Shown here: positions 9,685 through 21,100 of the stretch, piece by piece | Position numbering within the stretch: the first letter of the stretch is position 1 | How the letters are laid out: each line of letters opens with the position of its first letter | Assembly: GCA_900088475.1 (NCBI GenBank) | Contig: FLMG01001021.1 | Coordinates: 31,482-95,481, forward strand | DNA: 64,000 nt | DNA from: Hyphochytrium catenoides | Lineage: Eukaryota > Sar > Hyphochytriomycetes > Hyphochytriales > Hyphochytriaceae | Reading direction: 5' to 3' | Notes under the pieces: generated by a model | Told to the model about the DNA's origin: nothing | Seen by the model: only the letters and a program-made list of their open reading frames with translations | The model's database searches: none | Program-made: the position numbers and the translations under genes

Positions 9685-11184
9685 ATGATGATGAGTGTGG
9701 GATGGAAGGATTGGTGCGATGGCCGTGTCAAGGGCTTTTTTAATGTTCACCCGCATGAAATATCGGCAGAAACGACAATAGAGAGTCTCGAGCTTCTACT
9801 ATTGGAGAAAGCTAAGATCAGTCTTGACAGGGGTGTCTTTCTTCAAAAAGGCCACTTAAAGCTTAATGGCTCAGCCTTGGACCGCGATGCCAAGGTGCAG
9901 TCTTTTCTCCCGTTCTTTACGGCACCATACCCAAGATTCAGCATCACTCTAAGAAAGGAGCCGAATGGAGGCATAGTTAAGGTCAGAGTGCCCGACGGTC
10001 AAGTGCTTACTCTTGTTCTCTCATCTCTGGAGGTGTCATACATAAAGCAAGAGCTCCGCTCTCGTGGACAGGTTCCCAAGTCGCACCAACGGCTCACCCA
10101 TGATGGGCGGGAACTTGATAAGGGCAGTTTGCACGACTATGGGTTAGCAGGTGACACTGTGACTCTGGTTTTGGAAGTCAAGGAGCCTACCAACCGGCAA
10201 GACAAGGAGATTCAGATCCAGGTCAAGACGCTGATAGGAAAGACCTTAACCCTACCTCGAATCCATTCTATGGACTCTGTTTCGAGGATCAAGGACTTTA
10301 TCGCGTCTCAAGAGGGTATTCCTGCGGACCAGCAGCGTTTAATATATGAGGGCCGGCATCTTGAAGATTGGAAGCTGTTGAAGGACTATCAGATTAGGGA
10401 AGGGTCGATCGTGATGATGGTCTTGCGGTTACGGGGAGGAGGGGGTGGTTTTCCCTTCGCTGATGTCACAAGCTCCTCGCACATTACCATCAACTGGTTT
10501 TCAGGCTCTGCGCCAGAGTGGAGACGTTGTGACCGGGGACTGAACCTTGAAGGGCTCTGTCGGCGCAAGGGCTGCAAAGCGTTTGGGAGTATGGTGATCT
10601 CTCCACAGGGCTACACAGCCTTTAACGTTGTAAAGCAGGAAGTAACCTGTCCAATCTGCAAAGATCCCATTCAACCTGTGACGTGCGGCTTCTACGACTG
10701 TCTATGGCGCTTTGAGGGGATAAAGACAGGCACCACCTATCACCTCAGTGGCACTCTTACCGAGGCTCTGGGAGAGAGATACCATCGTGTATCCTCCGAT
10801 CTAGACAATATGGTGGGTTGGGATGACCTGGTAATTAGTGCTCAGCAATCTGCAAAGGAAGGATTCTGTGTCATCTGTCAAAACAGCTTTTATGGGAGGG
10901 ATGAGACGATGTTGACGGAGTGCGGTCATCCTTTCCATTGCGTCTGCTTTGAAGCCTGGAGAGATATTCGACAGAAGCAGCAGACAACGGTATGCTGCCC
11001 CCAGTGTAGAGGCACCGTAAGTTCTACCTCGCCTTCTAAGTGCGCCCAGAAGGTATGCCCGACCGAAAAACAGCTTCCTTTCCAGCCTCAAGAAGAGCCT
11101 GCAAAGGGAGATCTGAAGCGGAGCACTCCGTTGCCGGAGGTACCCCAAAAAAACAAGAAAACCCGACTTACTACCAAAGCATGA
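9685..11184 (+). CDS. Triple ubiquitin-like domain / zinc-binding / RING-H2 fusion protein
   Basis: Intronless, 499 residues from the first in-frame ATG (MMMS). Three ubiquitin-like folds stand in tandem at about 16-89, 95-166 and 175-252. The third is closest to ubiquitin (QVKTLIGKTLTL, EGIPADQQRLIYEGRHLED) and ends in LRLRGG, the ubiquitin C-terminus, followed by more glycines. A central domain (about 270-345) has LNLEGLC, CKAF, CPIC and CGFYDC, likely zinc ligands. A RING-H2 domain (about 395-442) has CVIC, ECGHP, FHCVC and CCPQC. A basic tail ends the protein. RING domains recruit E2 enzymes, so this is probably a ubiquitin ligase or a polyprotein cleaved after LRLRGG by a deubiquitinase. 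The architecture is unusual; substrates are unknown. Confidence 0.85.
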   Translation: MMMSVGWKDWCDGRVKGFFNVHPHEISAETTIESLELLLLEKAKISLDRGVFLQKGHLKLNGSALDRDAKVQSFLPFFTAPYPRFSITLRKEPNGGIVKVRVPDGQVLTLVLSSLEVSYIKQELRSRGQVPKSHQRLTHDGRELDKGSLHDYGLAGDTVTLVLEVKEPTNRQDKEIQIQVKTLIGKTLTLPRIHSMDSVSRIKDFIASQEGIPADQQRLIYEGRHLEDWKLLKDYQIREGSIVMMVLRLRGGGGGFPFADVTSSSHITINWFSGSAPEWRRCDRGLNLEGLCRRKGCKAFGSMVISPQGYTAFNVVKQEVTCPICKDPIQPVTCGFYDCLWRFEGIKTGTTYHLSGTLTEALGERYHRVSSDLDNMVGWDDLVISAQQSAKEGFCVICQNSFYGRDETMLTECGHPFHCVCFEAWRDIRQKQQTTVCCPQCRGTVSSTSPSKCAQKVCPTEKQLPFQPQEEPAKGDLKRSTPLPEVPQKNKKTRLTTKA

Positions 11185-11581
11185 TTGGGTCATGGCAATC
11201 CTTAACTTCTTCCATAAACGATATGAGTCTTCAAGGGCTCTACCTCTAATAATGAGAGATCACTGTCAGGGAGTATTACGATCAGCTTTGCTTCCACTCA
11301 GACTGCCGCAAGGATTTCGGCTGCCTTAAACTACGTTCGCCGTTCGCTAAAATGTAAATTTAGCTAACAAAGTCTATCCGTCCAACATTGGCTTGAGAAG
11401 GAGGGATAAGGGATACAGCAAATGATCGATGTCTCTTAATAAGGGTTTATGGCAGATGGGTTATTGGGCTCAAAGGAGGTCTCTATGGGCGAGAGTATAG
11501 GCGAATGCGTGGCAAAGGGCTAAGCAGAGAGAAATGGGACTTTGAGCTATGTCTAATGAAACGTATTGTAGCGGAATCCTT
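11185..11581. other. Convergent intergenic region
   Basis: Between the stop of the Ubl-RING gene and the stop of the SUN gene. I see no gene or repeat here. Confidence 0.4.
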
Positions 11582-14500
11582 CTAGTCTTGCCCTTCAACC
11601 ATTGTTCCATGGACTCTGAAGCGGTATAGACACGTGAAGTCCGGATGGCCATGATTGCTATGGACCTGCAGCATGACGTGGCGGAAGGTTTGCTCCGTCT
11701 TGAAGAGACCATAAGGAAAGAAGAAAATGTCTTCGTCAGATTGGTGTGAGAAGCCCTACATTTAAACGGGTACCTTAGGTAGCGAAAAGGTCTGTATGGA
11801 TGGTCCGTCCGCAGAGAAGGTAAAGTTTCCAAAGTGAACTCTCTCTATAGCTGGGCTTACTGTGGGATCGACGGCAATACCCTGTGAGAGTTATCCAAGT
11901 TAATAGCTGGAGGCTGTTTGTCAACGACGAGAACGGAGAGGAAAGGTGGACCACATCAACCAAACACATGCGTAGGGCCACAAGTAGCGCAGAGCAATCC
12001 CAGTCAGGCTGAAAATAAGGAATACCATATAGAGCGCGGGCGAATACTCTTCTACGTAAGAGTTGAACTCACGTACGGGCAGCTGAGAACAGAATTTTTA
12101 AATAGGCAAAAGAGGAAATTCAAAAATGCAATAGTGCCAAGAGGGAGAACAGATGAGACATATTAAGTTGCACGGAAGAAGTCCGGTGCAATTTGCGCAC
12201 GCGCGGTGGGCCCAGCACTTACATAGACGCTGAAGTCCTTCGGTGCAGAATTGACGTTGACAGCCACCGCACTCGACACGTGGTCAATTGTTACAGAGTC
12301 AGGCACAATGCGCCGTGAAAGCCGGACAGTCAGTTGGCCCTGCCCACCGGTGAACGCCCAGCAGCTGCCCATAGCCGTTCCGGGCTGAATATGTGGAAAA
12401 TTAAGGCACGTGTCGAATAAGAAAGAAGGCCAGCAAAGCGAGAGGAAAATTGTCAGTTATAGATAAACGTAGATAATGGCGCGGAAACGTTCGAAATCTC
12501 ACGCCCCGGAAGCGGCAAAGTGCAGATTGTGGCTGGATATTGTTCTATGCTTCCTTTACCGTTAGTGCTATCTCGGGTCCATAGCCAGGCCTTGTAACTC
12601 CAACTTTGTTCATTAATCGGCACCACAAATTCACACTCTTTGGCGTCATCGTGGAGCTCGTCAGCTTGCTACCACCGGAGAGAGGCACGAGAAAGAGTGG
12701 CGATAGCCACGAAGAGGATGTACTCTTTGGCAGAAGCTCCCTGGACGGATGGTACATAATAGGGGGCGACAGGGACTTTAGGAGGCGGCAACCCAGAAAA
12801 TGGACTCCTTATCTAGAAGGTTGTCCTCCGCATCCTCATCTTCAGACACAGTTGGATGAAATGCCAGCTCCTCAGGTACTATCAAGGCACTCACCTTTCT
12901 TCATGAACAACTTGCGCACCGCCTGGAATGGTAGCAAAGTCTACCCGTGCAAGATCGTCTGCGGAATACCTACAGAATTTTATTAGGCGACCATGGCACA
13001 CATAAGGTATCAGACAACACCTCTAAAATGAGAGATGAAAGGACAGTAACGTCAGGGTTCGAGGAAGGCGATCCCAGCATCAATTCCACGAGGCATGATG
13101 ACGAACAAATGTCACTTGGTCAGAACTCAAAATGGTTGGCGAGCATCTTCTTACTTTTCCAGCGCTTCGTTAACAATCTGCCGCACCTCCTTCTGCGTGA
13201 CACCCATAGGAACTCCCTCAACATCCAGAGCGTTCGAATATTTCTGGATGGCATCCGACACCGCTTGCTGCAGCTTTTCATCTGTCGACCCGTCAACGAC
13301 AAGGACGAATCATGAAAATGGATTTAGACAGGAGATACTAAAAGAGAGCGACATAACAGAAAAGGAGACTACCATCAAGCGCCAAGGCCGATGCAGACTG
13401 CCACTGCTCTTTGATCTTCTCCAGATTGTTCTTGAGCTCTTCCACATTGGAGCTTGTGAGCCTCAGCTCCTGAAAAAGGGGTAAGAGAAGTACAGCATCA
13501 GCGACACAGAACGAACCAAAATCCTGGTAGTCGTAGTTGCGAATATTGAGGCGAATGAACAGACATTTAAGGATTGCTCTTGGCGTTGAAGGGCTTCTTG
13601 AACTGCCACTAGCTTCTCGTTGAACTTTTGTCCATCACCAGTCTCTCCTGCTGCTTGGTTGGCAAGACTGTCTAACCTCTCTTCGAGAGCTTCCTGCAGG
13701 ACAACGCGGTAGCACGTTACTGAACAATGGTAGAACCCAATACAGAACAAGGAAGACAGCGGGCGGCTCCCCAATGCCTCCGGGAGTAAAGTCAAGTGGT
13801 ACCGTTAAGTGAACCTCGAAGAGCAGAGGTTAACAAGCCCTCAGTAGAAGCTAACATACGGCAGGAACGGCAATCTCTCTGTAAAGAAGACGAACCTGCA
13901 GAGAGTGGATGGTCTCTTGCTGAGCTCGAAGTAGCCGCCGTGCTTCTTCATCAACCACACTAGCAATGGGAGAGCTCCCGCTGGAAGAATCTCCCTGCAC
14001 TTCAACTTCCTTTTTGAATTCGACCACCATTTGATCAAGTTCGTCCCTGAGGGAGTGGAGCTGCTCCATTTGCTTACTGCTTGACAAAGACAAGGACTCA
14101 AACCTAGGTGGGTGGGTTTTGTTACCAGTGGTGTCGTTACGTGCACTTCAATTTTCTAGGTGAGTCCAATTCCAGGCATGAATGGCTAGTGCATATAGAA
14201 GGCATGGGGACTAGGGAATACGACAGAGGTCGCTGACCAGCAAGTACGGTGAAGCCAGAGCAACAGCGCGCTAGAAGGAACCCTAGTCGGGTACCAACAT
14301 AATGCTCACAAAGACCAAGAGAAAACTAGGTTAGACCTGTCTGAAAGCTTGCGATAGTAGTGCTCCAACGTCTCAGATGTCTCTTCCTGCTTGGAGGTGA
14401 TCTGCCTGATATCCTCGACCTTTTCTTCTATCACTTTCTCAGCCTTCAGCCACTGTTCGTTGGTAGCCTCTTTCAGCTCTTGCACTCGTTCTTCTAGCAC

Positions 14501-16435
14501 CGCCTCTACCTCTCTGAGGAGAGGAGACGCACGGTCCTGGATTTTTCCTTCCAGTCTCTCCTCAACCTTCTCCATCCTTTCCTCTAGCTTTTCCTCTATC
14601 TTCCCCTCTATCCTCTCATCAATTTTCTCTTCGACAGTGTGGATCTTGCCAACTACAATGTGTTCTACTTCTCTTAGCAAAATTGAACCGTCCATAGGTG
14701 GCATGGAAGGCCTGCGTGGGGACTCAGGACTCTGACGAAGGAGGCGGGAGAGATATTAGAGTCCATGTTATGTCCAGTGATATACAAGTCACGCCACTCT
14801 GGTGAGTTGCGGCCAAGAACTTATGTAGCCCGTAAAGTACGTAGCCAAGGTCAGATAGCAAAGACGACCGTAAATGAAAGGTTGAGATGTTGAGGATCCT
14901 CAAAAAAATCGTAGCAAACTCTCCTCATCGAGTCAGAGAGCAAGGGAGATGACAAATTAGAGGGGATCAGGTAAAGCGCCGTTACATCTATACTCTGCTG
15001 AATGACCTAGTACTCAAAGATTGCCTCACCTTGTAGATATGGTCCACCAGCTCACTGGTGACGTGATACATAAGGGCGAGGAGCGGCACAGCCACAAGCA
15101 CAACCTGCAGAAACCGATACTTTTCCAATATGGACTGGATTCCGGTTTGCCGTTATGTAGGTAAGGAGGGTGGAGGGATGTGAATCAGTAGATGACAAAG
15201 TCGGTCATAGGAAAGAAGCTTCGCCCTACATAGGAACGCGCTATATACGGATCTCGGAGAAAAGCTACTCATCGCAACAATTCTGCCCTGTAAACCGCAG
15301 ACCCTGCGCGATCTCTACTAGATAGCAAATAGAGTGCAGATGGGGGAAGTGCCGCGAAGTACCCACTCAATCCTTACCATAGGCGATCTTCGTCTCCTCC
15401 GTACAACTAATAATTGGAATGGGTAGATAGATAGCAGTACATAATAGGAAGGTAAGGAAAAAATAGAAAGTGAGTCCGCAACCTTAACATATTGGGATCT
15501 CTCCCTTCGAGTTACTTCCGTCTCATTCTTCTTTATCCCCGATTTCTGGCGTCACCTTTACATTTGAACTTTCTTCTTACTCTAGAGTCCTTACCTCGAG
15601 GCTTTGTCTCAGAAGGAGGCGTTAGCTTTAGCTCCTCCCCTGTTAACCTGCCGAAGAAACCTCGATACTCTTTAAAGCCAGAGCTGGATGAAGAATACGC
15701 TGGAGAAGGGGCCGTAGTTCGAGGTCCAGTTACACTGTGTCTTGAAGAGGAGGCCTGAACTTCTTCTCTACCCTGCGCCTTTCGTGTCTCATCCTCTGAG
15801 GTTTCCGCTGTATACTCAGGCTCACGGCGGGAAGTAGAGGTGCTGGTTTGGGCTTTTCTTAGCTTCGGAGTTATTATGCGAGAGGAATCCTGTAAAACGA
15901 TCGTCAGGCCCCTGCTTGACTCTAGTGTCATAGTGATGACATCAAAAGAGAGAAAGGAGAAAGAAATCGAGAAGGATGGAAGGAGAGATGGCCAGCCGTC
16001 CCAGGGTGACATTTCATCGATCCCCAAGATTTGTCATTCTTCCCCATTGCGTCACTTCTTTACTTCTCCCTTTCCAGCTATAGCCGCATCTGTCAACTCT
16101 ATCTCACTCTCTCTCTCTCTCTCTCTCTTCAATGTAGTTTCTGTCTCACAACCCCCTTGTCTCCTTCTCTCTGTCAAATATTATACCTGATCTTCTTGAT
16201 CTTCTTGCTCTTCGGGTTGCTCATCATCAGTGTAAAGAGTGGAAACAGCGGTAGACGCTGCTCTGCCTGTGCCTCCCCTCACCGTCCGCCGCCTTACCTC
16301 CGAAGTGCTTTCATTTCCTTCTTCAGGAGCGGGAGTCGTTTTCGCGACCCTTCTTCGCCGAGGAAGCGAGAGAGACGCAGAGTCTGATTCCGGAGGAAGG
16401 TTGGACTTTCTTCGGCTTGTACGGCGTGTCGACAT
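11582..16435 (-). CDS. SUN-domain (Sad1/UNC-84) inner nuclear membrane protein
   Basis: About eleven exons. The ATG at 16435 starts a basic, Ser/Arg-rich nucleoplasmic region (STRRTSRRKSN). A second exon continues it, and a short exon near 15105-15040 carries the single membrane span (VVLVAVPLLALMY). Coiled-coil exons follow from 14700 to 13100 (for example VEERLEGKIQDR and LDSLANQAAGE). The SUN domain is spread over the last exons: ARVDFATIPGGAQVV, GPEIALTPGTAMGSCWAF, GQLTVRLSRRIVPDSVTIDH, SAPKDFSVY, VHFGNFTFSADGPSIQTF and HPDFTCLYRFRVHG, ending at a TAG at 11582-11584. SUN proteins span the inner nuclear membrane and pair with KASH proteins in the LINC complex. Order and topology match the family. 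Exon joins of the SUN domain are phase-consistent where I checked them; the coiled-coil joins are approximate. Confidence 0.92.
16106..16128. repeat. (CT)n tract in SUN intron 1
   Basis: Perfect CT dinucleotide run on the + strand, hence GA-rich on the SUN sense strand. It lies about 60 bases downstream of the intron 1 donor (GTATAA at about 16187). Confidence 0.9.
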
Positions 16436-17069
16436 TATCACGCCTTTAAGGAAAATTTCTTGTCTAGAGGAACCGCCACTCTAGCTTCTCGTTTCCTTCT
16501 GCTCAAGCCTCTCACAAGTACTCCCGCGTCAGGACAGACCCCAATGTCTCTCATAGGCGGCAGGCCATGCCAAGAGCTGGCAAATCAGTTGTAGCCGCTG
16601 TCCGCCGCTGGTACTCCCAGGTTTGTCTAGTCAGACGTTTGCAAGAGCTCTCTTTGACCTTCCTTGCCTCCAGCGGTGGGATAATAATAAGGGGCGACGG
16701 ACCTCCCTGGCAGCAGCCTCTGTTCTGAGGAATCAGGGAATCAGTTATGTTTGACATCCTTCTCCTACCCTGTGCTTACACTTCCCTATCTTTTTGTCAT
16801 TCATGTTCACTCTTTCTCTCTTTTAGTTAAGCGTTACCCTACTACAATTCATATCTCTTGACCTATCTTTCTCGCGCAAGGTCCTCGCAATAAGGGCGGG
16901 TGCCAAAGGCAGAGCAAAACCTTTTTGAAATCTCAACCGATATCGACGTTAACGGCCTTCCACGTATCCCCTGGCTAGCTGATAACTCAAGTCAGATCTA
17001 GCACACTGATTTTTCTGGTGGAGGTTGCAGTACCGTTTTGCTGTACAACCACACCACAGAGAAGCATCA
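16436..17069. other. Region upstream of the SUN start codon
   Basis: Likely promoter of the SUN gene and 3' flank of the candidate gene to its right. A 68-codon minus-strand frame at 16551-16757 is not recognisable. No repeat seen. Confidence 0.3.
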
Positions 17070-17936
17070 TCAGTCATCATCAGCTAGGAAAGGATCTTGC
17101 GGCTTCAGAATGGAGCATCTGGCATCTCTCTGTCTGTCTCCCGTCATCACACTCTCTCCCGCCCTGCGCTCCTCCATCCCACTTCCGATTGACGCGTTTA
17201 AAGGCTAGAGGTAGCTGGTCTTTCCATGCGCAAGTCATTGTTGGTGCCATGGGTCATCATCCTTCAATTGCTAGCGCGGCTCCAGAGGTCTGCGCTGTGT
17301 TTCCTCAGCTCGACAGAAGCTCTCATAGTCACCCTTAGGAATACTGCTGACCAGTCTCCCTGACAGGGTGGTAATGATCCTACGCTTAGAGCGTTGGTAC
17401 GCTACTGCCCTCCACCGAGAGACATCCATCTGAGGACTCGTCTATAAACCCTAAATCAGTAACGTAATCCGTGTGTTCGGGCTCTCTTCCTAACTAATGC
17501 TAACATCCGAGAGGTGACTCATGCTAGACCTCTTGGCAAGTGTCTGCTGGCAGACAGAATTCTCTTACAGAGGGCCTGGCGGTTGGAATATCAAACCTTA
17601 CACATCTTTGCTGCTGGTAATTCGTACCAGTAATCACAATCTCAGCGTGAGGGACTGAGAGAAAAAGAGAGAGAGTAACAAAGCAACCCCACTTGAACTG
17701 GGGACAAACAGGAGTGCGCAAAGTCGCTGGGAGTTCTGGAAGACAATATAGCCTTGTAAGCGCTCGAATCGCTCTCCACCTTGATGACTATCAACACTCC
17801 CGATCACGCAAGACGCGGATATGGCTGACCAACCCACTCGGTACGATACCCGCCATCCGCCTCCTCAGAACTAACCATCGGCCCTGGCATCCCTCAGGGT
17901 TATGCGCTCCGCTTCGCTCTTCATACACTTGGCCAT
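17070..17936 (-). CDS. Multi-exon candidate gene, unknown function
   Basis: No long frame exists; the gene is inferred from short exons with good splice signals. The ATG at 17936 gives MAKCMKSEAERITLRDARAD, then a GTTAGT donor in phase 1. The next exon is in phase and reads VLIVIKVESDSSAYKAILSS to SCLSPVQ. Another gives IVITGTNYQQQRC before GTAAGG. A later exon near 17430 gives RWRAVAYQRSKRRIITTLSG, and a last exon near 17200-17070 ends in either of two frames (stops at 17070 or 17080). The product would be about 160 residues, soluble and basic in the middle. No family recognised. The last two joins are uncertain. Confidence 0.35.
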
Positions 17937-18117
17937 TGTCTTATCTACCGCCCTCAGTATAACGGACGTTTTGCCCTGAATGAATAAGCGTGATAGTAAC
18001 CCCTAGACCAGCGTTTTTGGATACAACAAAGGTAGAGCACTAGGCTCGACTAGGCCAAGATCCCAATATTGGCCAGCCATGAGTGAGGAACAAGGAGCAA
18101 TAACGTGCAGAAGAGCT

Positions 18118-21100
18118 TCAGCTGCTGATTTTGTGACACTTCTTGAACTTCTTCCCGGATCCACATGGACATTTCTCATTGGGTCCAACCTAAAATATGC
18201 GACCTCAATACACAGAAACATTGGTCAGTTAGATAGAAATGTCCCCACCTTCGGAGCGACGGCCTTAGCCTTCGTGCCGAGTTCCCGCAGTGAGACTGGG
18301 CCAGAGCTCGCTCCGTTCCGCTCGTCCCTCTCTACACTTCGGCTCAGGGGTTGGCCCGCGGGCTGCCACTTTGGAAAGCTATATGAAGGCAAGCGTCCAT
18401 AGACGGGCTCATCGAGTCTCATCTTCTGGAACTGCTGAGCGTAGACGTCCTCGAACGTTACCCTCCCTTTCTCCCCCATGCCTCCCATTTGCCCCCATAA
18501 GGAGCTGAGGCCTTTTAGCCCCGAGCTTTCTGGTCGGTGAAAGGAAGGTGGAACTGCTTGTGCTCCATTTGTGGACGAGGCAGGCGGAGGTGGATCCAAA
18601 CCTTTTGCTTTCGCAAAGCACTGCGAACACATCCCCTCGGTCTCTGGCCTACGAAAAGGTTGCCAAGAAACTTTGAATGTCAGACGTGATGATAAGGAAT
18701 TGGGCAGAGAGGTATGCAGGACAGAGAACCAAGACCCACAAAATGGTGGGCCTAACAGGACGAATGCTGAGCGGCCGAGACCAAGAGAGATGCGCCGATA
18801 GGCAGTGTGATAGCAAGCTTAGAGCTGACCTTCCGTAAAAGCCGCAGCTATTAAGGCAAAGGGAAGGTTTGGAAGGTACGGACGAGCTAGCTAATAGCTC
18901 TCGGTTCTCTTTTGCGTCCTCTTCCTGTCTACTGGCAATTCCTAGGTTGTCATCCTCTTCAGTCGGTTTTGGCTGTTTCTTTTCTTCCCTTTTTTTCTGC
19001 CGAGCTAACCTCTTCGCTAACTGCTTCCTTTAGAATGGAAAGACAGAGTGAGGTATGTTTTGGAGAAAGGTCAACTTTTTAGACATAAAGCGGCAAAAGG
19101 ATGGGATGGACAAAGGCAGTCAAGCCACAAGGAAGCACTCAACAAGAGTGTGAGGTGATGAACGTCCTAGAGATAGGAGCATGGCTCTGACGCTACCGAC
19201 GCACTCTGTAAGTTCTACACCATCGCCAGTCCCTGAAGTAGCAGTTAAGTTTTCTCTTTGATAAAATAGCATGTAAGCCTTTTGCCGAAAGACTTCCGCC
19301 TTCGACACCGGTTCAATCTGGAACAGTGAGAAGCTATGAGGGACACAGGGAGTACGCATACATGTATACTTTCTTTCTCACTGGTGCTTTGGCCCTGTCA
19401 GACCCCAATGCTACTTTCAAACATGGCCAACACTTCCCATAAGTCTCGCACAGAGGACCCCAAGTTTTAGACCGGTCTCAGGCACTTAAAGGCCCTTCAG
19501 CACCAGAACACTCGGCATCCTTACCTTATCATCATCTATCCTATTCCAGGTCCTTTTGGAGTCTCTAACATAGCAAACATAATGGCCAAAGGAGGATGAC
19601 TGAAAGAGGTCCAAATGCACTAGTACTGCATACAGACTATAGCGGGGGCGGTCGCCGATGCCTTCAACAATACAGGAGGCAGGTAGAATGACAAAGTTAG
19701 GGTTGAGGGCAGAATGTAACAACCAGGGACACTTTTACCATGCGACATGTACGGCCCCAAATCGAGCGTTTCCTTGAACGCTATGTCCTTATTAAGCTGG
19801 TTCGATATGAAGGAAAGCAAAAAACGACCAGGTTAGGACGTACCATTGAATAAAATAGAGAGCCAAGGCTCCTTAGCAACGTTAAGTAGAAAGGGAAAAA
19901 AGTGAAACAACAATTTTCTCTTCCTCGGTTGAGCGTCTCGCCAGCAATAGAGAAAGCAGAGAGTCGTTCAGGGTGAGAGAAAAGCACACGAGCGGACAAG
20001 AGAGGGAAGTTGAGTCAGACTAATGTTGCAAGAAATTTTCCACACTAGTTGCCCTGTACCCCACCGACGATAATAGGACAGGGCCATCTGCAGCAGGCGT
20101 AAACAAACGGGCAAGAACCGAAAGGGCATAGAGCTCCAGACTTGAAAAGACACGATGAAGGTAACACGTCAAGGTGCATAAAAGCAGTGACGAGGTACCT
20201 TCCCATACAGTCCAGGTCGGAACCTCTTCAAGTGAACCAATAGTATATTTGAAGCTTCGCACACAGTGATCTGTTTTCTTCCCTGCACCTCCTCTCGGCA
20301 TCCTGAGCACCGAAACTTGTTAGAGCGGTCCAGTACCTCTGGGCGGGTGAAAGCCTCCAGACATTCCTAGATCATCTCAGGGTTAGTGCATCCGGGAAAA
20401 GAGTACACCAAAGGCACAATGGCATCTGCCAAACGCGATATATATCTTTTTCGCTTAGAGTTAGCGAAAGCTGGCGAAAGGCTAGGGTCATTGTAAAGAA
20501 CAATTGCACGCAACAACGCCCGTTTAAGTGGCCACGCATGAGACAAGAGCTCATCGTGACCCTATAAGTCGAAAAACTGGGCGAAGTGGTATCTGATCAG
20601 TGATATAGGCTAAGCACATAAGGGAGATGCAGAGAACAATGACTTATAGCACAACTACGCACCTCAACGCTATCCGAGACCTCTACCTCTAGGGAGAGAT
20701 CTCGAAAATCTGTATATTTACTGCTTTCATGTTGGCAGCTACTGCAGATGAGCTGGTCCTGAAGTTTTCCGTTGAAAATCTGCCAAAGAGAAGAGTAACA
20801 GGAGGAAATTAGGCACCGGATGGGTGACAGCAAACAAGACGTAGCGAGATTGCAGCTAACTGGCACTTCTCCACATAAGACGGGTGAAGTTGGGCAGGCC
20901 GCTGGCAAGTATTACTACCTGAGAGATTGCTGATGTCTCCTGCACCTCGAGTGTGAGAGTCGGGTCTGTGCTGCTCCGCTATGGATGGAGGGAGCAAATT
21001 AGCGAAGAGCCAACGTGGACCTGGGCACGTCTCTTCGATGCCTAGTCTTCCCTTGTCACTCTAGAGCCGCCAAACCTATGATTGCTCTTGCCCCTCAAAT

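Noticed and set aside
11470-11832. 120-codon minus-strand frame
   Set aside because: It is the wrong frame of the last SUN exon, whose correct frame ends in the SUN motif and the stop at 11582.
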